64,000 bases of DNA from positions 1,240,001 through 1,304,000 of the forward strand of contig CM024181.1 of assembly GCA_013433145.1 (NCBI GenBank). Direction: 5' to 3'. The notes beneath the pieces were generated by a model. It searched no databases. It worked only from the letters and a program-made list of their open reading frames with translations, and had not been told where the DNA came from. This document shows, one piece after another, positions 1-23,630 of this stretch. A program made the position numbers and the translations under genes. Source of the DNA: Ascaris suum (taxonomy: Eukaryota; Nematoda; Chromadorea; Rhabditida; Ascarididae). Positions within the stretch are counted from its first letter, which is position 1; every line of letters begins with the position of its first letter.

Positions 1-1300
1 AGGCAAATGGCTATTAAAATTTTCACTGAGAGCTATTGCGATGCATTTTACGCATTTCGATGACAATCGAATCGCGCTATACAAGTTCTCAAACAGCATG
101 GCGCACTGTTATGCGAATCGGTCAACACGTTTTTTTTTTTTTTTCCGCACGAACGAATGACACTACGCAATGAGACGATTAAATTTATCGAATGCCGACA
201 GTCAACACTCTTCTCTAAATGAATGCACGGTTTGTATGACCCAAACGTAACTAGTTGTTTGCATCATTTCAGTACAAAATGTCACAATGAAAGTAGCCAT
301 GAATCCACTCCTCGAACGTCAACATTATTCCGCCAGTTGTGTAGTTTCGGTAGTTTCCAGAAATTTATTCCTGAAAGCTATCCTGGGAGTTGAAGTTGTT
401 GAAGTTCATTATTCCTGAGAGTTATTAGTCGACAATGAAGCGTTGTAGTATCTCTTACCTGTAATGTAGTAGAATCAAAGATCGAATATTTTTTATTGAT
501 GTAATAGCATAAACACGTTTTATTACAAATTATCCAGCAAGATCGGATTAAAAAATTTCCCATTTTTGCATATTGAAAAATACATCGAAAAATTTACTCA
601 TTCTCATCTTAACATCCATAAAAGATGAATGAACTTACGCATCGAAAGTTTCCTTCGTTCAAAGGAAAAAAAAAAATTGCCTTTTGAGTTGAAGCATTAA
701 GTTGCCGAAAGCAAAACGATATAAGAATAAAAAATAATCAATTGTTAGGTTGCTGATTAAATTTATCGATGCTTATCTACGAATAGAAGAGCTCCGCATA
801 TTATTCGAATCGAAAATAAATAAATAAATTCGTCTCATTTCATATTAAACGCCTAAATTTACATGAATATGAGCCGATTACGTTCGTTCTATCGTAGAAG
901 ATTGCTTTCAATAGTGGAAATAATTGAAAGAGTAATAAAAGTTATTTAGACAGTTACTTCTTACATTTATTCATTAAGTTAAAATTAGGCAAGGAATATT
1001 TATGATTTTTGTGAATAGCAATAAGTTTATAAAGTTAATCCTAATCTTTTGTGTGATGCTAAGATGATCTTCAGCTCTTTAATCCACTTACATCTTCATG
1101 ATCGGTTTTGCGAAAGTAAATGCAGTAATGATCGACAGTGGGCAATTATTATAGGTTAAATTAAATCTTAAGTTTTGTACCATGTGAAGGACTAAATAGT
1201 TTTCCAAAAAAAAAAACAAAAATTAGCAATCACATAGAGGAATAAAGAAGAAAACACGACTAGTGTTAGTTGAATTAGTTTCGACGCCTTATTATGCAAA
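1..1300. other. AT-rich left edge, no supported gene
   Basis: No exon is convincing here. A good acceptor-like tract (tttgcatcatttcag, ending near 270) is followed on the plus strand by an open frame of about 55 codons to a stop near 410. With no recognisable motif this is not called. A 61-codon minus-strand frame at 378-563 is likewise unsupported. Confidence 0.4.
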
Positions 1301-1308
1301 CCGAATAT

Positions 1309-1824
1309 TCAGGAAAAACCGTCGTCCGGATTAATGAAAACATCCATAAGGATGAAAACTTCAGTCGCAATCTGCAATCATGATGAGTAATTAATCGAGC
1401 CTAAATTCACGCTTATCTCCAATCATGAAAATGAAACAATGTTGTCCGATCAGTGAAATATTTTAAACAAATGAGGCTTACCGGCAAATCAACTGGAGGG
1501 ATCAAATCGAAGGACATTTTTTTTTCTCCCGTGTTTCTATGCCAATCTATGGTAATAAGAAAAATATATGTGGCGATTTCATATGCAAAGTCACTTTGCA
1601 ATCACAAATTGCGATGTCTACTTTGAAAGAGTTGAGAAACGAATATATTATCCTTTTTAAACTTGTCGACTTCAACCTGAAAAGGAAATTGAAGAAGCAA
1701 CAGCTGAGAAAGAAACTGATAACGTGTATTTCATTTTCTCAAATTGCAGTTTTTCACCTGTATTTCAATTTACCCACCAAATATGATTTCGAACATAATG
1801 AAGAGTGAACCAAAGAAAGAGTTT
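1309..1824 (-). CDS. possible 3' part of an unidentified minus-strand gene
   Basis: Not recognised. Four short minus-strand exons can be joined with consistent phase: 1824-1774 (after an acceptor ending tgtag, donor gtaaat), 1676-1622 (acceptor ccttttcag, donor gtagac), 1546-1482 (acceptor cttattaccatag, donor gtaagc) and 1371-1309 (acceptor atgattgcag, ending in TGA). The third exon includes MSFDLIPPVDLP and the last ends in FINPDDGFS. Introns are 75-110 bp. A further open stretch at about 2240-2180, ending in donor gtaaac, could be an upstream exon of the same gene. What is seen: splice-like sites and compatible phases. What is inferred: that they form one transcript. There is no homology support, and a plus-strand frame of 89 codons overlaps at 1539-1808, so the model is weak. 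Confidence 0.3.
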
Positions 1825-1899
1825 CTACATCGTCATAAATGCAGCATGATCATTTCATGTGTATCAGCGAATTAGGAGGTGTGGTATAAAGATAAAAAT

Positions 1900-4352
<2,453 letters not shown>

Positions 4353-4539
4353 AGCATTTTACTGCGATGAGGCTCCAGAAGAGAGGGAACCTTTTGTAAA
4401 AGTTTTTATCAGCAATCAGAAAGAAAGAAATATGAAGGCTCACCGCGGATATTTCATTCTTTACTGATAATTTATAGATGTGTTTGTTCAGAGTAGTGGA
4501 ATGAAAAAGCTTATACCGCGTTCGCTTCCCTTGTTTCAT

Positions 4540-4730
4540 TTTAGCAGGATAGCAACTGCCCGTGTCGATGCTTACAGCAAATCTTCGCAATGCTTGATTA
4601 CAAAAATTTCACTTCGCATAGAATCTACAGACGCGTAATTTACTACCTCAGATGTTTAGCAGGATAGCAAATCAATTTACATGCTCAACTACCTCAGATG
4701 ACACTCGAACACCGATGGCGCGTAATTTAA
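4540..4730. repeat. cluster of short duplicated motifs
   Basis: Three different motifs each occur twice within 190 bp: tttagcaggatagcaa (4540-4555, 4655-4670), cgcgtaattta (4632-4642, 4719-4729) and actacctcagatg (4642-4654, 4688-4700). No gene is seen around them. The function is unknown; interleaved local duplications are the simplest explanation. Confidence 0.8.
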
Positions 4731-6100
4731 AATGTCGGCATAATCGATGTGCGGGTCCTTGAACGGTCAATTAGACGAGCCGGGTTGATTTGTTTGATGC
4801 GTTTCTGTAGAATCGAGTGTTCAACCTTAACGCGTGAGGCAGTGTTTCGTTCTTCTCATGGCGTGATTCTTTTTGCTTTTCGAGCACAGTAAAGCCATCA
4901 ACACTGAATAATTTTGATTATATCTCCGGTGATAACAGTTACTTCCGTTGCATTTACGATTACAGGTTAATAGCATGCCCAAAATGTCAAACAGATGCGT
5001 GGTTCTTATTTCAAAAATTCCGTTATTACAAATATACTAAATTACATTTAATTCAGCCGATCTAACACCCCACAATAAAACATTTCATATCAGAGATCTC
5101 TTCACTGATCGTGTAGGAAACATCACATACAGTTTGGCAGTAAATCTTAGATAAGTCATGAAAATACATTTCAACTCTAAGATATGGCCACTTCCAAAAT
5201 TTGCATAACATCATTATCATCGCCCGGTTGGAAAGCATCTGGAGTATTTACTAGAATTATCGCGATGAAAAAAAAAGCTGGTAGAAAAATATTCACATAA
5301 ATTCCAACGTCTTTGTATAATGCTACGCTTTCGTCGTGGTCGGCCAATCGTGGCCAGTACGGCTGTAAAGTCAGCTCCCAAGTGTTTAGGGGTACAGTTA
5401 ATGATCAAACTTAATGAGCTTATTAATGCCCGCTTAATTAGTCTGGTCCCAATCCTCACTTCGCTTAAACTTGAAAATCAGTGGAAATAAGTTGCCATAT
5501 AAACGAATTCGTCATCGCAAGTTCAGTAGAGGTGGTTTTTTGTGGCTGATTATACGATGCGTTAAGATGAGTAGGCATTTTAGATATGAGCTTTGCATTG
5601 CTCGGTGCCAATTGGGTATGCCGCTTATTTGCTAGCGGCGAGCTCAGCTGTCCGCCTTCGTATGCAATTAGGGCCAAAGCGCTTGGCTTTATTCACACAC
5701 ACACACACACACACATACACACACATACGCACGCCGCACTCACATCATCCCTCTAGCACACTCTCAATTATTTGTTGGCACTTCTTGCCTTAGGCTCATT
5801 TTCAAATTTTACTCCTTATTGCTTTTGTTGTTGATATATTTGAACATTGCATACATAAATTATGTGTTAAGTTGTCAGATATTTTATCAATATTGCTATA
5901 TATAAGCATTAAAGCAATAGTTATTATATGCGGATAAAACTTAACACAAGTTTGTGTTATACGAATATATTTGATAATACCACTGAAAAGAATACACTAT
6001 TTTAGGCGTTCAAGTTTGAAAAAGATAATTACCCAGCAGATAATTAATATATTTTTGACCTCAAGAACACCTCATTAGATTAGACTTATGGGAGGATCGA
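4731..6100. other. intergenic sequence, no supported gene
   Basis: Open frames of 56-80 codons occur on both strands at about 5217-5677, but they overlap each other and have no splice or homology support. Nothing else is seen except the (CA)n tract annotated separately. Confidence 0.4.
5694..5728. repeat. (CA)n microsatellite
   Basis: Imperfect (AC)n run interrupted by ATAC units. A shorter TG/TA tract lies at about 6422-6465. Confidence 0.95.
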
Positions 6101-6129
6101 GTAAAGATGCGCACAAAGTTCACGAGCTA

Positions 6130-7300
6130 TCTATCGATGACGTTCATCGACTAGATGTGAAAGCGTAACGCGCACGTGCGTTCAATATGATGATGGATGA
6201 ATCTGCTCTACCGTATACTCAAGCAATAGCAACAACAAGAAATTGCAGACGCGTTGCCAATGGGCGGTGCTAAAATATTCGATGTAATAGCCTCATGGGA
6301 ACGGGTTAGACATACAGAGAACGAGAGAATACAACTGCGTCGCGTTGCACTAACGCTTATATTTTCTCAGTGCTTCACTCTTCACTTATACTGTGGGTGA
6401 GCGCCGCTGCCTACGTCTACGTTATATATATATATGTGTGTGTGTGTATGTGTGTGTATGTATATATTTATGAGGCAAATAGATGACCGTTCCATTTTTC
6501 GATCATATTTTCTTCTCCACATATATTTCGTTGTTATATTTGTCTTTCGGGCAATGAATTTATACTTGGTTGTTTGCAAATTGTAAAAATTCGTCTTTCT
6601 CTACTAATATTCAAATTCTTTCATTTATTCTTTTCATTTTGCACTTTATAATCGACTATTTCCACATTGCATTTTTTTTTTAGTCCATGAAAAGAATTGA
6701 GTCTATCGACTTTAGAATATTGTACAATTCTTTATGATCGCTGATATGTATCGTTGATATCGATTGGCAATTACTAGAAATATTGAAGTAGTTGACGTTT
6801 GGAATGAATGCGTTCTCCATACTGTAGTCCATATAGGGATGCGATTGAGAAAAGCGAGTTGGGTTGTGCGATGTGTGCAACGACCGACGAAAGTGTGCCG
6901 AACTGGCGCCCACATCAATCGATAAACGAGACGAGAGATGCGTGCGGATCGTTAGGTGTGCGGCCGGATATACGCGTTTCTGATTGGACGTTGTGACGGA
7001 GTCCAATCAGCATCGACGGGGGTTCATCACAACACCCCCTTAGCTCCACCCCGTTACGCTCTTCAAAGGCATCCGACTGATTCGTGCGCGCATGCGTCCG
7101 TTGTGTCGATGTGTTTTTGCGGCGCCCGATCGGAGCCGCAGCCTACACTCTGCACTCCGCACAACGACAACGTGCCAAACGGCCGCCACAACGATCGCTG
7201 CCATTACTGTGCATTCGTTTTGCAGCGCACCTGCCAGCTGTTTAATTTCTGCAACGAGTGTGGTGTTGTTTCGTTCTTTATTTACCCCTCTGATTCTTCG
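6130..7300 (+). promoter_or_regulatory. GC-richer, promoter-like island upstream of the PCGF gene
   Basis: This stretch is clearly richer in G+C and CpG than its surroundings. It holds an E-box-like CACGTG near 6170, a CCAAT next to a GGGCGG-like motif near 6260, and a perfect inverted repeat of two CCAAT boxes (6980-7010). Frames of up to 128 codons cross it on both strands, as expected in GC-rich DNA lacking stops, so none is called. A second GC-rich block lies at 7730-7880. The next supported gene is the plus-strand PCGF gene at 11373, whose first coding exon follows a trans-splice-type acceptor, so a distant promoter with a long outron is plausible. That link is inference. A divergent transcript to the left is equally possible. 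Confidence 0.4.
6980..7010. promoter_or_regulatory. perfect inverted repeat of CCAAT boxes
   Basis: CTGATTGGAC (6980-6989) and GTCCAATCAG (7001-7010) are exact reverse complements around an 11-nt spacer. Each arm contains the NF-Y core ATTGG/CCAAT with favourable flanks (CTGATTGG). This is the clearest promoter-type signal in the window. Confidence 0.6.
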
Positions 7301-8295
7301 CTCGTATCTTTACCCCTTCTTTATTGTATTTGTGTCACCTAAATTCTATAGCTTTTCTGAAATGGATTGCTATTAATGCAATTTCTTGAGGAAACCACTT
7401 GCACCCCCCTATAGACCATATCTCTTTGTTGCGCTCTTGCATTTGCAGATGTATCGCTGCGGCCTAAACATTAACTTCCTTGCAAAGAATAAGCATTACA
7501 ATTGTCAAACTTTGTATTTTTGATGCTGTTTTCTTTTGGTTAAACGGGTTTATTTGTTTCTGAGTTTATTTTATTCTGCTTGTTTTGTTTGCAGATACGA
7601 GCAGCGAAAGTGATCTTTGCTCTTTTGTTGATTATTCATTGTCTAATTGCAAATAAATTGGAGTTAACACTTATTGCTAAGTGATAAGCAAGAATAGAAG
7701 AGAATGCATGTTTGCGCTTGAGACTCGAATAGATCGAACGGCCATCCGTGAGGGTTGGCTCTCGGCCGTCGCGTTTGCTGCCAGCCACCAGCGCACGGGC
7801 GCCACCAGCTGCATAGTTCGGCCGATAGAACAGATAAGTGAAGGGGACGCCGATGTCCGGATCCATTCACTAAAGACCGTACACACCTCTTGTCTTTTCT
7901 TTTATCATTTTACGTTCAACTCGTCCTTCTTTTCACTCCCTTTCTTCTTTTTTTTTTTTCAAACCTTTTCTCTTCGGTTGTCTGATTCTATCTTTCCGTC
8001 GCCCTTCCATTACCGTAAGTCGTTTTTTTTTTCATCAATTGTTGTTTTTAATGCTCTTTTCGGTGTTCCGTTCGACTACGTATCATATTTGGAAAAAAAA
8101 AAACACTCTTCTATAAAAAAACTCTTTTGAAAGTGCAAAATTTTACACTCTGGAATGCTTATTATCTTTTTATGGATACTTCTTTACTCATTATCTTTCA
8201 TCTTATCTCGTTATATTGTTCATTCATTAATATCACCGCATTAGACTTGTTAGATCGCAATGTTATGTGGACTAGAAATTATAGCAATTCACTTT

Positions 8296-8441
8296 GAGTT
8301 ACTTGTATTTTAATATTGTTGTGTCTTAAGTTATTTCTCTATTGATACTATTTGTACTTTGAGTTGTTTGAGCTTTGATACTATTGCAATTTAAGCTATT
8401 TGTATTTTAATACTATTATGCCTTGAGTTACTTGTATTTTT
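8296..8441. repeat. degenerate AT-rich tandem repeat
   Basis: Three diverged copies of a roughly 50-60 bp unit built from gagttacttgtattttaat followed by a-tattgt-cttaagtta. The copies differ by substitutions and small indels. Confidence 0.6.
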
Positions 8442-8592
8442 ATTTGTTAGGTTTAAAATTATTTACTGTTACTTTGCCTATATCATCATCAAAAGTTTTT
8501 TTTTTCATATTTAATTCCCTATTAAGTTCACTTTGCTAACTATTTAATCATTCAAGTACTCGTTCTTTAATTGCATTAACTTATTGGTTTTT

Positions 8593-8678
8593 GAACTCAA
8601 AATTAACAGATATGGAACTCAAAATTAACAGATATGGAACTCAAAATTAACAGATATGGAACTCAAAATTAACAGATA
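8593..8678. repeat. 22-bp minisatellite, four copies
   Basis: The unit gaactcaaaattaacagat plus atg is repeated head to tail four times, the last copy lacking its final two bases. The copies are identical, which points to recent expansion. There is no coding frame across it. Confidence 0.97.
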
Positions 8679-8699
8679 GTCTTTCGAAGGTATATTCTT

Positions 8700-10500
8700 A
8701 AATTTCGTATTTCGCATAATCAAATGGTGTTATATAGAAAGGAAAAAAAAATATTATCGTTGAAATGCAATTTTTTCTTCATCGTTTGCAATTTTCATCA
8801 CTGAAAATGACGTCATTTAACGGGAATCGGCAACCAACAATCCGATATTCTAAACGACAGTAATCGTATCCTGAAGAGCGTTCTTTTCTTTTCTTTTCTT
8901 TTAAAGATCTTAACATAAAGCGTTTCATAATGAGAAAATCTCATTCGAAAATCAGCATCTTAAATCGATGGGAATTTTAACGATTGTTAGCAATATTTTG
9001 TTACTTCTCAAGAATTACTGATATGATGTTTTAGTTCTTATTTCGATTTTCTTCAACCACAACGAGGAGGAATCTTTCTGAAATTCTTTCCTGATCCATA
9101 ATGAGTGAAGAAAGCCGCCTAACCGAGAGTCGGTTTTGATCCCTCAATATGTGGATATCAAGCATTCAATCTTTTCGTTGTTTCAGTAGCCACCGAGATC
9201 GGATGTTAATTCGATCTGTCATCTATAATGAACAATATATAATCGTTATTTTTGTAAATGATAACAACACAATGGCTGAGCAATTGCTTTTTTTTTTTTC
9301 AAAGGAAGCAAGTGGTATCGTTGATAAATTTATTCTTCTTCGAGAAGTTCTCTTTTATCTAATTTTACGAAACTATCATCTCGAAGGTAATACAGCTTAA
9401 TGAGTCGATTCATCGAAAATTTATTCGACGCTTCATATTGTTCTTTCAACGAACTCTTACAAGATAGATGCAACGTTTTATTTCCATACCTGTCATTTTA
9501 TCGGTGTCTTAAAGAGGTATCAAAGAAGTCATTCACATTCGAATATATTGCTATTTATTGAGGATAGTCTCAACTTAACAAAGGAGGAAATCCTTCGATA
9601 ATATCACAACTATGATGCATTTTTTTTTTTCAATGGTGATGTTTGTTCTTCGTGCTATGACTTGTAATTCATGTTGCTTCATATGACATTTCTACTCAAT
9701 CATCTTGAGTGTTCTTTAAGCAATTGCTGCTGTTTGGTGTGCTATTCTTTTTTTTTTCTCCGAACTTTTTGATTCTAAACATCTATCAATAAACAGAATA
9801 AAAAATTAATACTATTGTATGGAAATTTTTCAATAATAATATTCCATATATTTCTATTTTTTTTTTTGGCAAAAGGTAAATCATATATAAACCATATTAC
9901 ATGGTTTACTTTTTTAACTAGTAAAGAATTAGTAAGGTACTGATTGAGCGGAAATACACAGATATTGGAGTATTACTTTGAGCTATGATCCTATAATTAA
10001 TCGCCTTCAAAAACTATTCCGGAAATCCCGGAAATCGACGTTTTCTTTTGCAACTTTCACTTAATAAAGTTGAACGATTTTTAGGCTAATGAAACACCTT
10101 ACACTCATATATTCATAAATTACTATTCTATCGATGACACTAAATGTTTTACTCGAGATGAAATGCTCATAGAAGTTACAATTAATTTATCGAATTATAA
10201 ATTTAAATTTCTTCGATTCTTTAAAATAGTAACGTTTTTTCGAAAGTTCTTTGTCGTCGACTTATTGCAACCAAATGAGTGCACATCTCATTTACTTCCA
10301 ATAGTGGAAATGCTTAAATTTGGGTCCGTTTTTTAAAAACAATACTGCGATCACACACTTTACCTCCTCTTTAGCCTAGTTTTTTTTTGAATCCTAAGCA
10401 GCGGTTATTCACGTTCATGTTGCATTTATATTATTCTCAAAATAAACAAGCGCAGTATATTTCCGGGCAGTCAGGGTTTACTTGAGCAGTAGGAAGGTTA
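8700..10500. other. AT-rich stretch without supported gene
   Basis: Only short chance frames are seen, such as 9149-9400 (+), which crosses a T10 tract. Homopolymer T runs are frequent. If the PCGF promoter is upstream, this is part of its outron. Confidence 0.5.
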
Positions 10501-10509
10501 ATCTATATA

Positions 10510-10652
<143 letters not shown>

Positions 10653-11372
10653 AGTGATGATGTTCAACCAATCGAGCTCTTAAAAAGGCTGCATATTATT
10701 TGTCCTATTCTTTGAATTGGTCATCGCTAAGTAAGAAATTTGAAGCACTTTATTACGAACGATTTCTTCAACGTTTTACTGCAGCCGTTTTCAATCGTTT
10801 TTTTCATGCCGTACCAATAATCGCATCGAATTATTCACATATTTTCCGTTGTTCATGAGTTATTCAGTTGATTATTAATGAATTTCACCTTAGATGAAAG
10901 AAGATTTATTTTATAATATTTGTGCATTTTTGTTTTCTAACCAATGATTCATTTAATGGTCATTTTTTTTCACTGATTCAGTGGTCATCTTTTTATTCAA
11001 ATTTAATATGACCTTTGCCATCTGAAAAGGAATCCACTGTGTGGAAATTTTTTTTTCTTCGGTTTTCTCTATTCCATAAAATAGAAACATAAAAAATCGA
11101 ACCAGTTTGTATTGGGGCAAAGTCACTAGAGAATAATATTGCATGAGAATTTGTTATTCAAATTTTTATCAATGATATTATCAAAAGACTATCATATTTA
11201 ATTGTGATACTATTGGGTATCATTAATGAAAGATATTTGGTGGAATTTATCTCCTTCTTTATGTTTTTTGTTTTTTTTTAAATGTAAATGTGCGGTTTAC
11301 AAATACGATCAAATTTGTGCATGAAAATTTGTTTTGTGGAAATTTTGAAATAAAAGAATTTTTTTTTTCAGT

Positions 11373-19460
<8,088 letters not shown>

Positions 19461-19585
19461 GTTGCCAATATGCCAAGGTGAATATTACCCTCAGCAAGAT
19501 TTACCTCTACGGTTTCATTTAGACAGGAATATTATTATTGCTTAATCAACAGTTGATTATTGAAAGTTTTCATGAAGTCACTACA

Positions 19586-19591
19586 AATAAA
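19586..19591 (+). terminator. poly(A) signal of the PCGF gene
   Basis: AATAAA 126 nt after the TGA stop, the first canonical signal downstream. Confidence 0.6.
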
Positions 19592-22057
19592 GCAACTTCA
19601 TTACTATATGGTTAAGTTCGACTTTTACGTGGTTGGTTGTGCAAAGATTTTTATTCATCATGGAATCAAGATTTCGAGCATATTCATGACTTCATGAAAT
19701 CATGAATGACGCCATAGAGTTGCACTTCATTGCTTATAACAGCAATGCGTGAATATTTCGATATCGGTTCCGGTGTTTGCGGTAATATATTTTTCTTGTT
19801 CCGAGTATCGGCGTATGTTCAAAGTCGCTTCCGTCGTTGCTTGAAAAGAGCATGATTTGTAATATTGTCATCTAAGGATGTGACGATATGTATACCACAA
19901 GAGTAGATCGACTCTCATAGCACGTTAACTATGTCGATAGCTTCGGCAGCCGATGTGATAACCGTTATGGCGATTTTTTTATATAATATTGGAGAGCAGG
20001 CGAGCATTCGCCACTCATCGGTGATTAGTGTTTGGTGATCTGCAAGCATTGACCTCTGACCTTTGATCTCTATTGAACAATTCAATAGGAAGCAAAGAAT
20101 TTCTCGATGATCCTCTTTACCTATCTATTGCATTTAAAAAACTTTTAGCGAGGATTATTGTAGTGGGGAATGTCATGTCTGCAAAAAAAAAAAATTGTTG
20201 CAAATAGCTTTACAAGTGCTTAATATGTATTATGTGTTCCACTTTGCAATTTAATGTTGCGATTATGAATTTCGAGTGCAATTTCGATTATATTTTCATT
20301 GTTTTTGCAATTGCAATTTGCATTATTCACTTTTGAAATTATCTCTTTTCGAAATGAATGATGATAAATTTTATGCAGAAAACAAAAACAAAAAAAAAAC
20401 TGAAAAGAACTATTCGCTTAAATTTTATTTTTTTTTTCTTGAAAAGTTTTCTTTCTTCAAAAAACGCTTCTTAAAAATTTTCTTCGTAGAGCAATTTTTT
20501 CTCGGCATATAATCGACTAAATTATCGTGGAAATATTTATTTCAACATTTGTTATTGTTGATTTTCCTTATCGCTCTGCGAAAATGAGCCAAATTAATGC
20601 CTATTATACGTCTCCTTTGTTTCTCGCTTCAATTGTTATACTCTCTCTTTTTTTTTTGTTTGTTTGTTTACTCCTATCAGGTTGTAAGTTTCATGTTTTC
20701 ATGTTTTTTAATTTTCACTTTTGGATATACATTTCATAATGAGATTTTTGTACAAATTATATGCATATTTTATTATGAGAGGTTTTTTTTTGCGGATAAA
20801 AAATAAATTTAAAATGCAAATTTTTTTTTAATATTTGTGATTTGTTTTCTAGCAAATCGTTAACATATTGCAGAAAATACAATGCATATTTTCTAATAGT
20901 GGACTTAGGAACATAATGATCGCCTTAATTTTCATTAATTAAGGGCGCATATTGCCTAAATCTGCTTCATTTCACGGAAATTCCTGTCTAATATTGCTCG
21001 TCTAATGGAGGTGCTGCAAAACCTTAGGTGGACAAGAATGTGACTAGGGCCGGTAAACGAGCAACCATCAACCTCGATAGGTATTTGACTAACGGCCATC
21101 ATCTTGGCCAGGTGGCTGTGTCAAATTGGGTAGTGCGGTGCGATGTGGCTTGCTACTCTTGGTACACATCGGTGCTGCATCGCCGATCGGTGCCAGTCGC
21201 GCGAGCCACACCTCACTCGCTTTTTTCGATCATTCTGCCGCTAACACATCGATCAGAAGTTGTGCTGCTCAATTGCCAATGAATGTACACATCGCGCCCT
21301 CTACATTTACGACGGGGTGGAAAAGTATGCACGTTAGAATAGTGCGAATGCGCGGAGGGCGGATCGGAATATGATAGGATAAGATGCATTTTCCGTCAAT
21401 AACGATAAGGAGTCGTGGTCGTGAGCGCTTGGCAGCTCATGTTTCGGTAGCACGTACCGTACATTCACTACCATAGTCGTTCGCCACAGAAGATAGGTAA
21501 ATAAGAAAACAGTAACCACGTTGATCGTCCGATTGCCTTCTTCGACGCGTTCCAGCTGACTGCCAAATGTATATGATTGGAAGCAGCAGATGCATCACAC
21601 ACCTATACCGATTGGGAGATTCATCGCATTCATTGAGAGATTCATCGTGAGGAGATTTGAGCTCTGAAATTATAAGAAAAATATGAAATTTACATATATG
21701 ATGGCAATGCTACATCAATACTAAAAAAAATCTTTGTGAAATAAATGGCCACTGAAATCAATAGGAAAAAAGAGAAATTGGATGATGGCAGAAATATAGA
21801 GCGATATAGGACACTAATATCAAGAAAGAAAAAATAACGACGACCAACATGTCTAGAACCATAGTCCTAGGGCGGAATACCTGACCGTCCATACCTGTCC
21901 ATACCTGCATGTGGACTTTTTGCAAGAATGGCGCAGCAGAGTGGTGTGACACGAAATATTACTGAAAGATTTTACGCTTCTGAGTGAATTTTGGGAAGGA
22001 CCATATGCTTCTACATCTCTCTCACCACTAAATAGGCCCCAGGGGCACTAGTACTAA

Positions 22058-22111
22058 TTTTCAGCGCATATGACACCAAACTCTTCAGTTTGGTGTCATA
22101 TGCGCTGAAAA
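22058..22111. repeat. perfect 25-bp inverted repeat (hairpin), 4-nt loop
   Basis: Arms 22058-22082 and 22087-22111 are exact reverse complements (starting ttttcagcgcatatgacacc), separated by cttc. The hairpin is isolated in non-coding DNA, with no transposase frame and no pre-miRNA-like flank that I can recognise. Confidence 0.95.
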
Positions 22112-23455
22112 TGCAATGCTACATCAACAGGCTGGATTTTATTGAAGAAATGCCGTTCAGTGTGAAGTAGTATTTCCATTTTTTTGAGTACGCCACTAAT
22201 TCCAGCATTTTATTTATTTCTTTACCTCATATAACATTCATATGTTCAGTTAGCTAAATTTATAATCATAAATATCCGCGAAGATATCTATTCAAAAAAA
22301 AAGGTGATAAGATCTGCGAGGATCGGCAAATTGCCACGCGATCGAGCAAGATAACTGAGACATTCATGAAAAAAAGATTGAATATCCATAAATACAAAAT
22401 CCTAAGATGAGTATTTTCATCGGTATCTGAATATCTTGAATGGAGGCAATGAAATGTGAAATGTTTCAAAAATAGTTTCTTCCTGTTATCCGCATAAAAT
22501 TTCAGCCTAATTACAGTAAGTTTATCAAGCGGTGAATCTCTAAAGAAGAGATGCGCTTCTTTTTTTTTTAAATAAAGCTGAAATATTGCAGTAATTTTAT
22601 TGAACGTTTATCGAGAAGATATTTTTATTCAACAAGAACAATTGCTTTCAGCAATTATTTCAATATGATATTGGAATGAAGTACACTTTATAAATTTATA
22701 TTCAATTTTTATTTTTTACCGTTGAAGGCTATAGCTGTTTAGCCGATTTTACAGAATTATTATCATCAAAATCGCTAAAAGATTTTCAAAACCTGCACAA
22801 AAGTATAGCAATTAAATTCACTTATTGCTATCCTAGACAATTCGAAAAAAAAAAAAACCAGTGAGCTTCGGCTTACGAGAAAATATAATTCACAAATTCT
22901 CAATGAAAAGAAGTGAAAACAAATGTAATTCACAAATTGTCCACTTTTGAGTGATATAGTTCAAATTTCTCAAAAAATTTTCCCCTCAGAAGGCAGACGA
23001 AGAATATTTGCAGTTCGAGCTAGCGAAGAATGACCATTTTACTGCACCATTGAATGCATTTAGAGATATTAGATTATTTTAAGTGAATTTCCATCAGATA
23101 GCGATTTTAGATATTATTGATTTGCGCAATTGAAAGCGTTTGTGACAATAATTCTAAAATGAATAACGAAAACCGAAACACTCAATCATAATTCGTCAAT
23201 AGTTTTTTGTAACAAATTTGCTCACTCGGACGAATTGAGAGTATAAATTCTACTCGTAAATATTTCAATAATAAAAAAAAAGAATATTCTATCGTTCCAT
23301 TCAAATTTTGATCAGATTTCTTTTGTTTACTTTCATTCCCATTTTTGTCATATTTTCAAATTTCTCGACATTTATGATGTTCGATTTTTCAATTAATGCA
23401 ATTTGAAAGTATGAATTTGTCACTTAGCTACTGAATTAACGATCACATATATGCT

Positions 23456-23630
23456 GTGTCATGTATTAGTTCAAGTACTGTATTAGTTTTTTGTATTTGT
23501 TAGTTCAAATGATTACATGTATTAATGTATTAGTTTACATGTATTAGTTAAATAATACTGTATTACATGTATTAGTTCAAGTAATGTATTAGTTAATGCA
23601 TTTTCGAGTACTGTATTAGTTCAAGCAAAC
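23456..23630. repeat. degenerate tandem repeat of tgtattagttcaagta units
   Basis: About eight imperfect copies built on tgtattagtt, several preceded by acatgtattagt or followed by caagtact. Spacing is irregular. Non-coding. Confidence 0.75.

Noticed and set aside
4600..4700. let-7-family microRNA precursor on the minus strand (TGAGGTAGT present twice)
   Set aside because: No complementary arm within 70 nt that would fold the mature-like sequence into a pre-miRNA hairpin.
6680..8130. Plus- and minus-strand frames of 60-149 codons across GC-rich blocks
   Set aside because: Frames are open on both strands at the same place, run into poly-T and lack any domain; low stop density in GC-rich DNA explains them.
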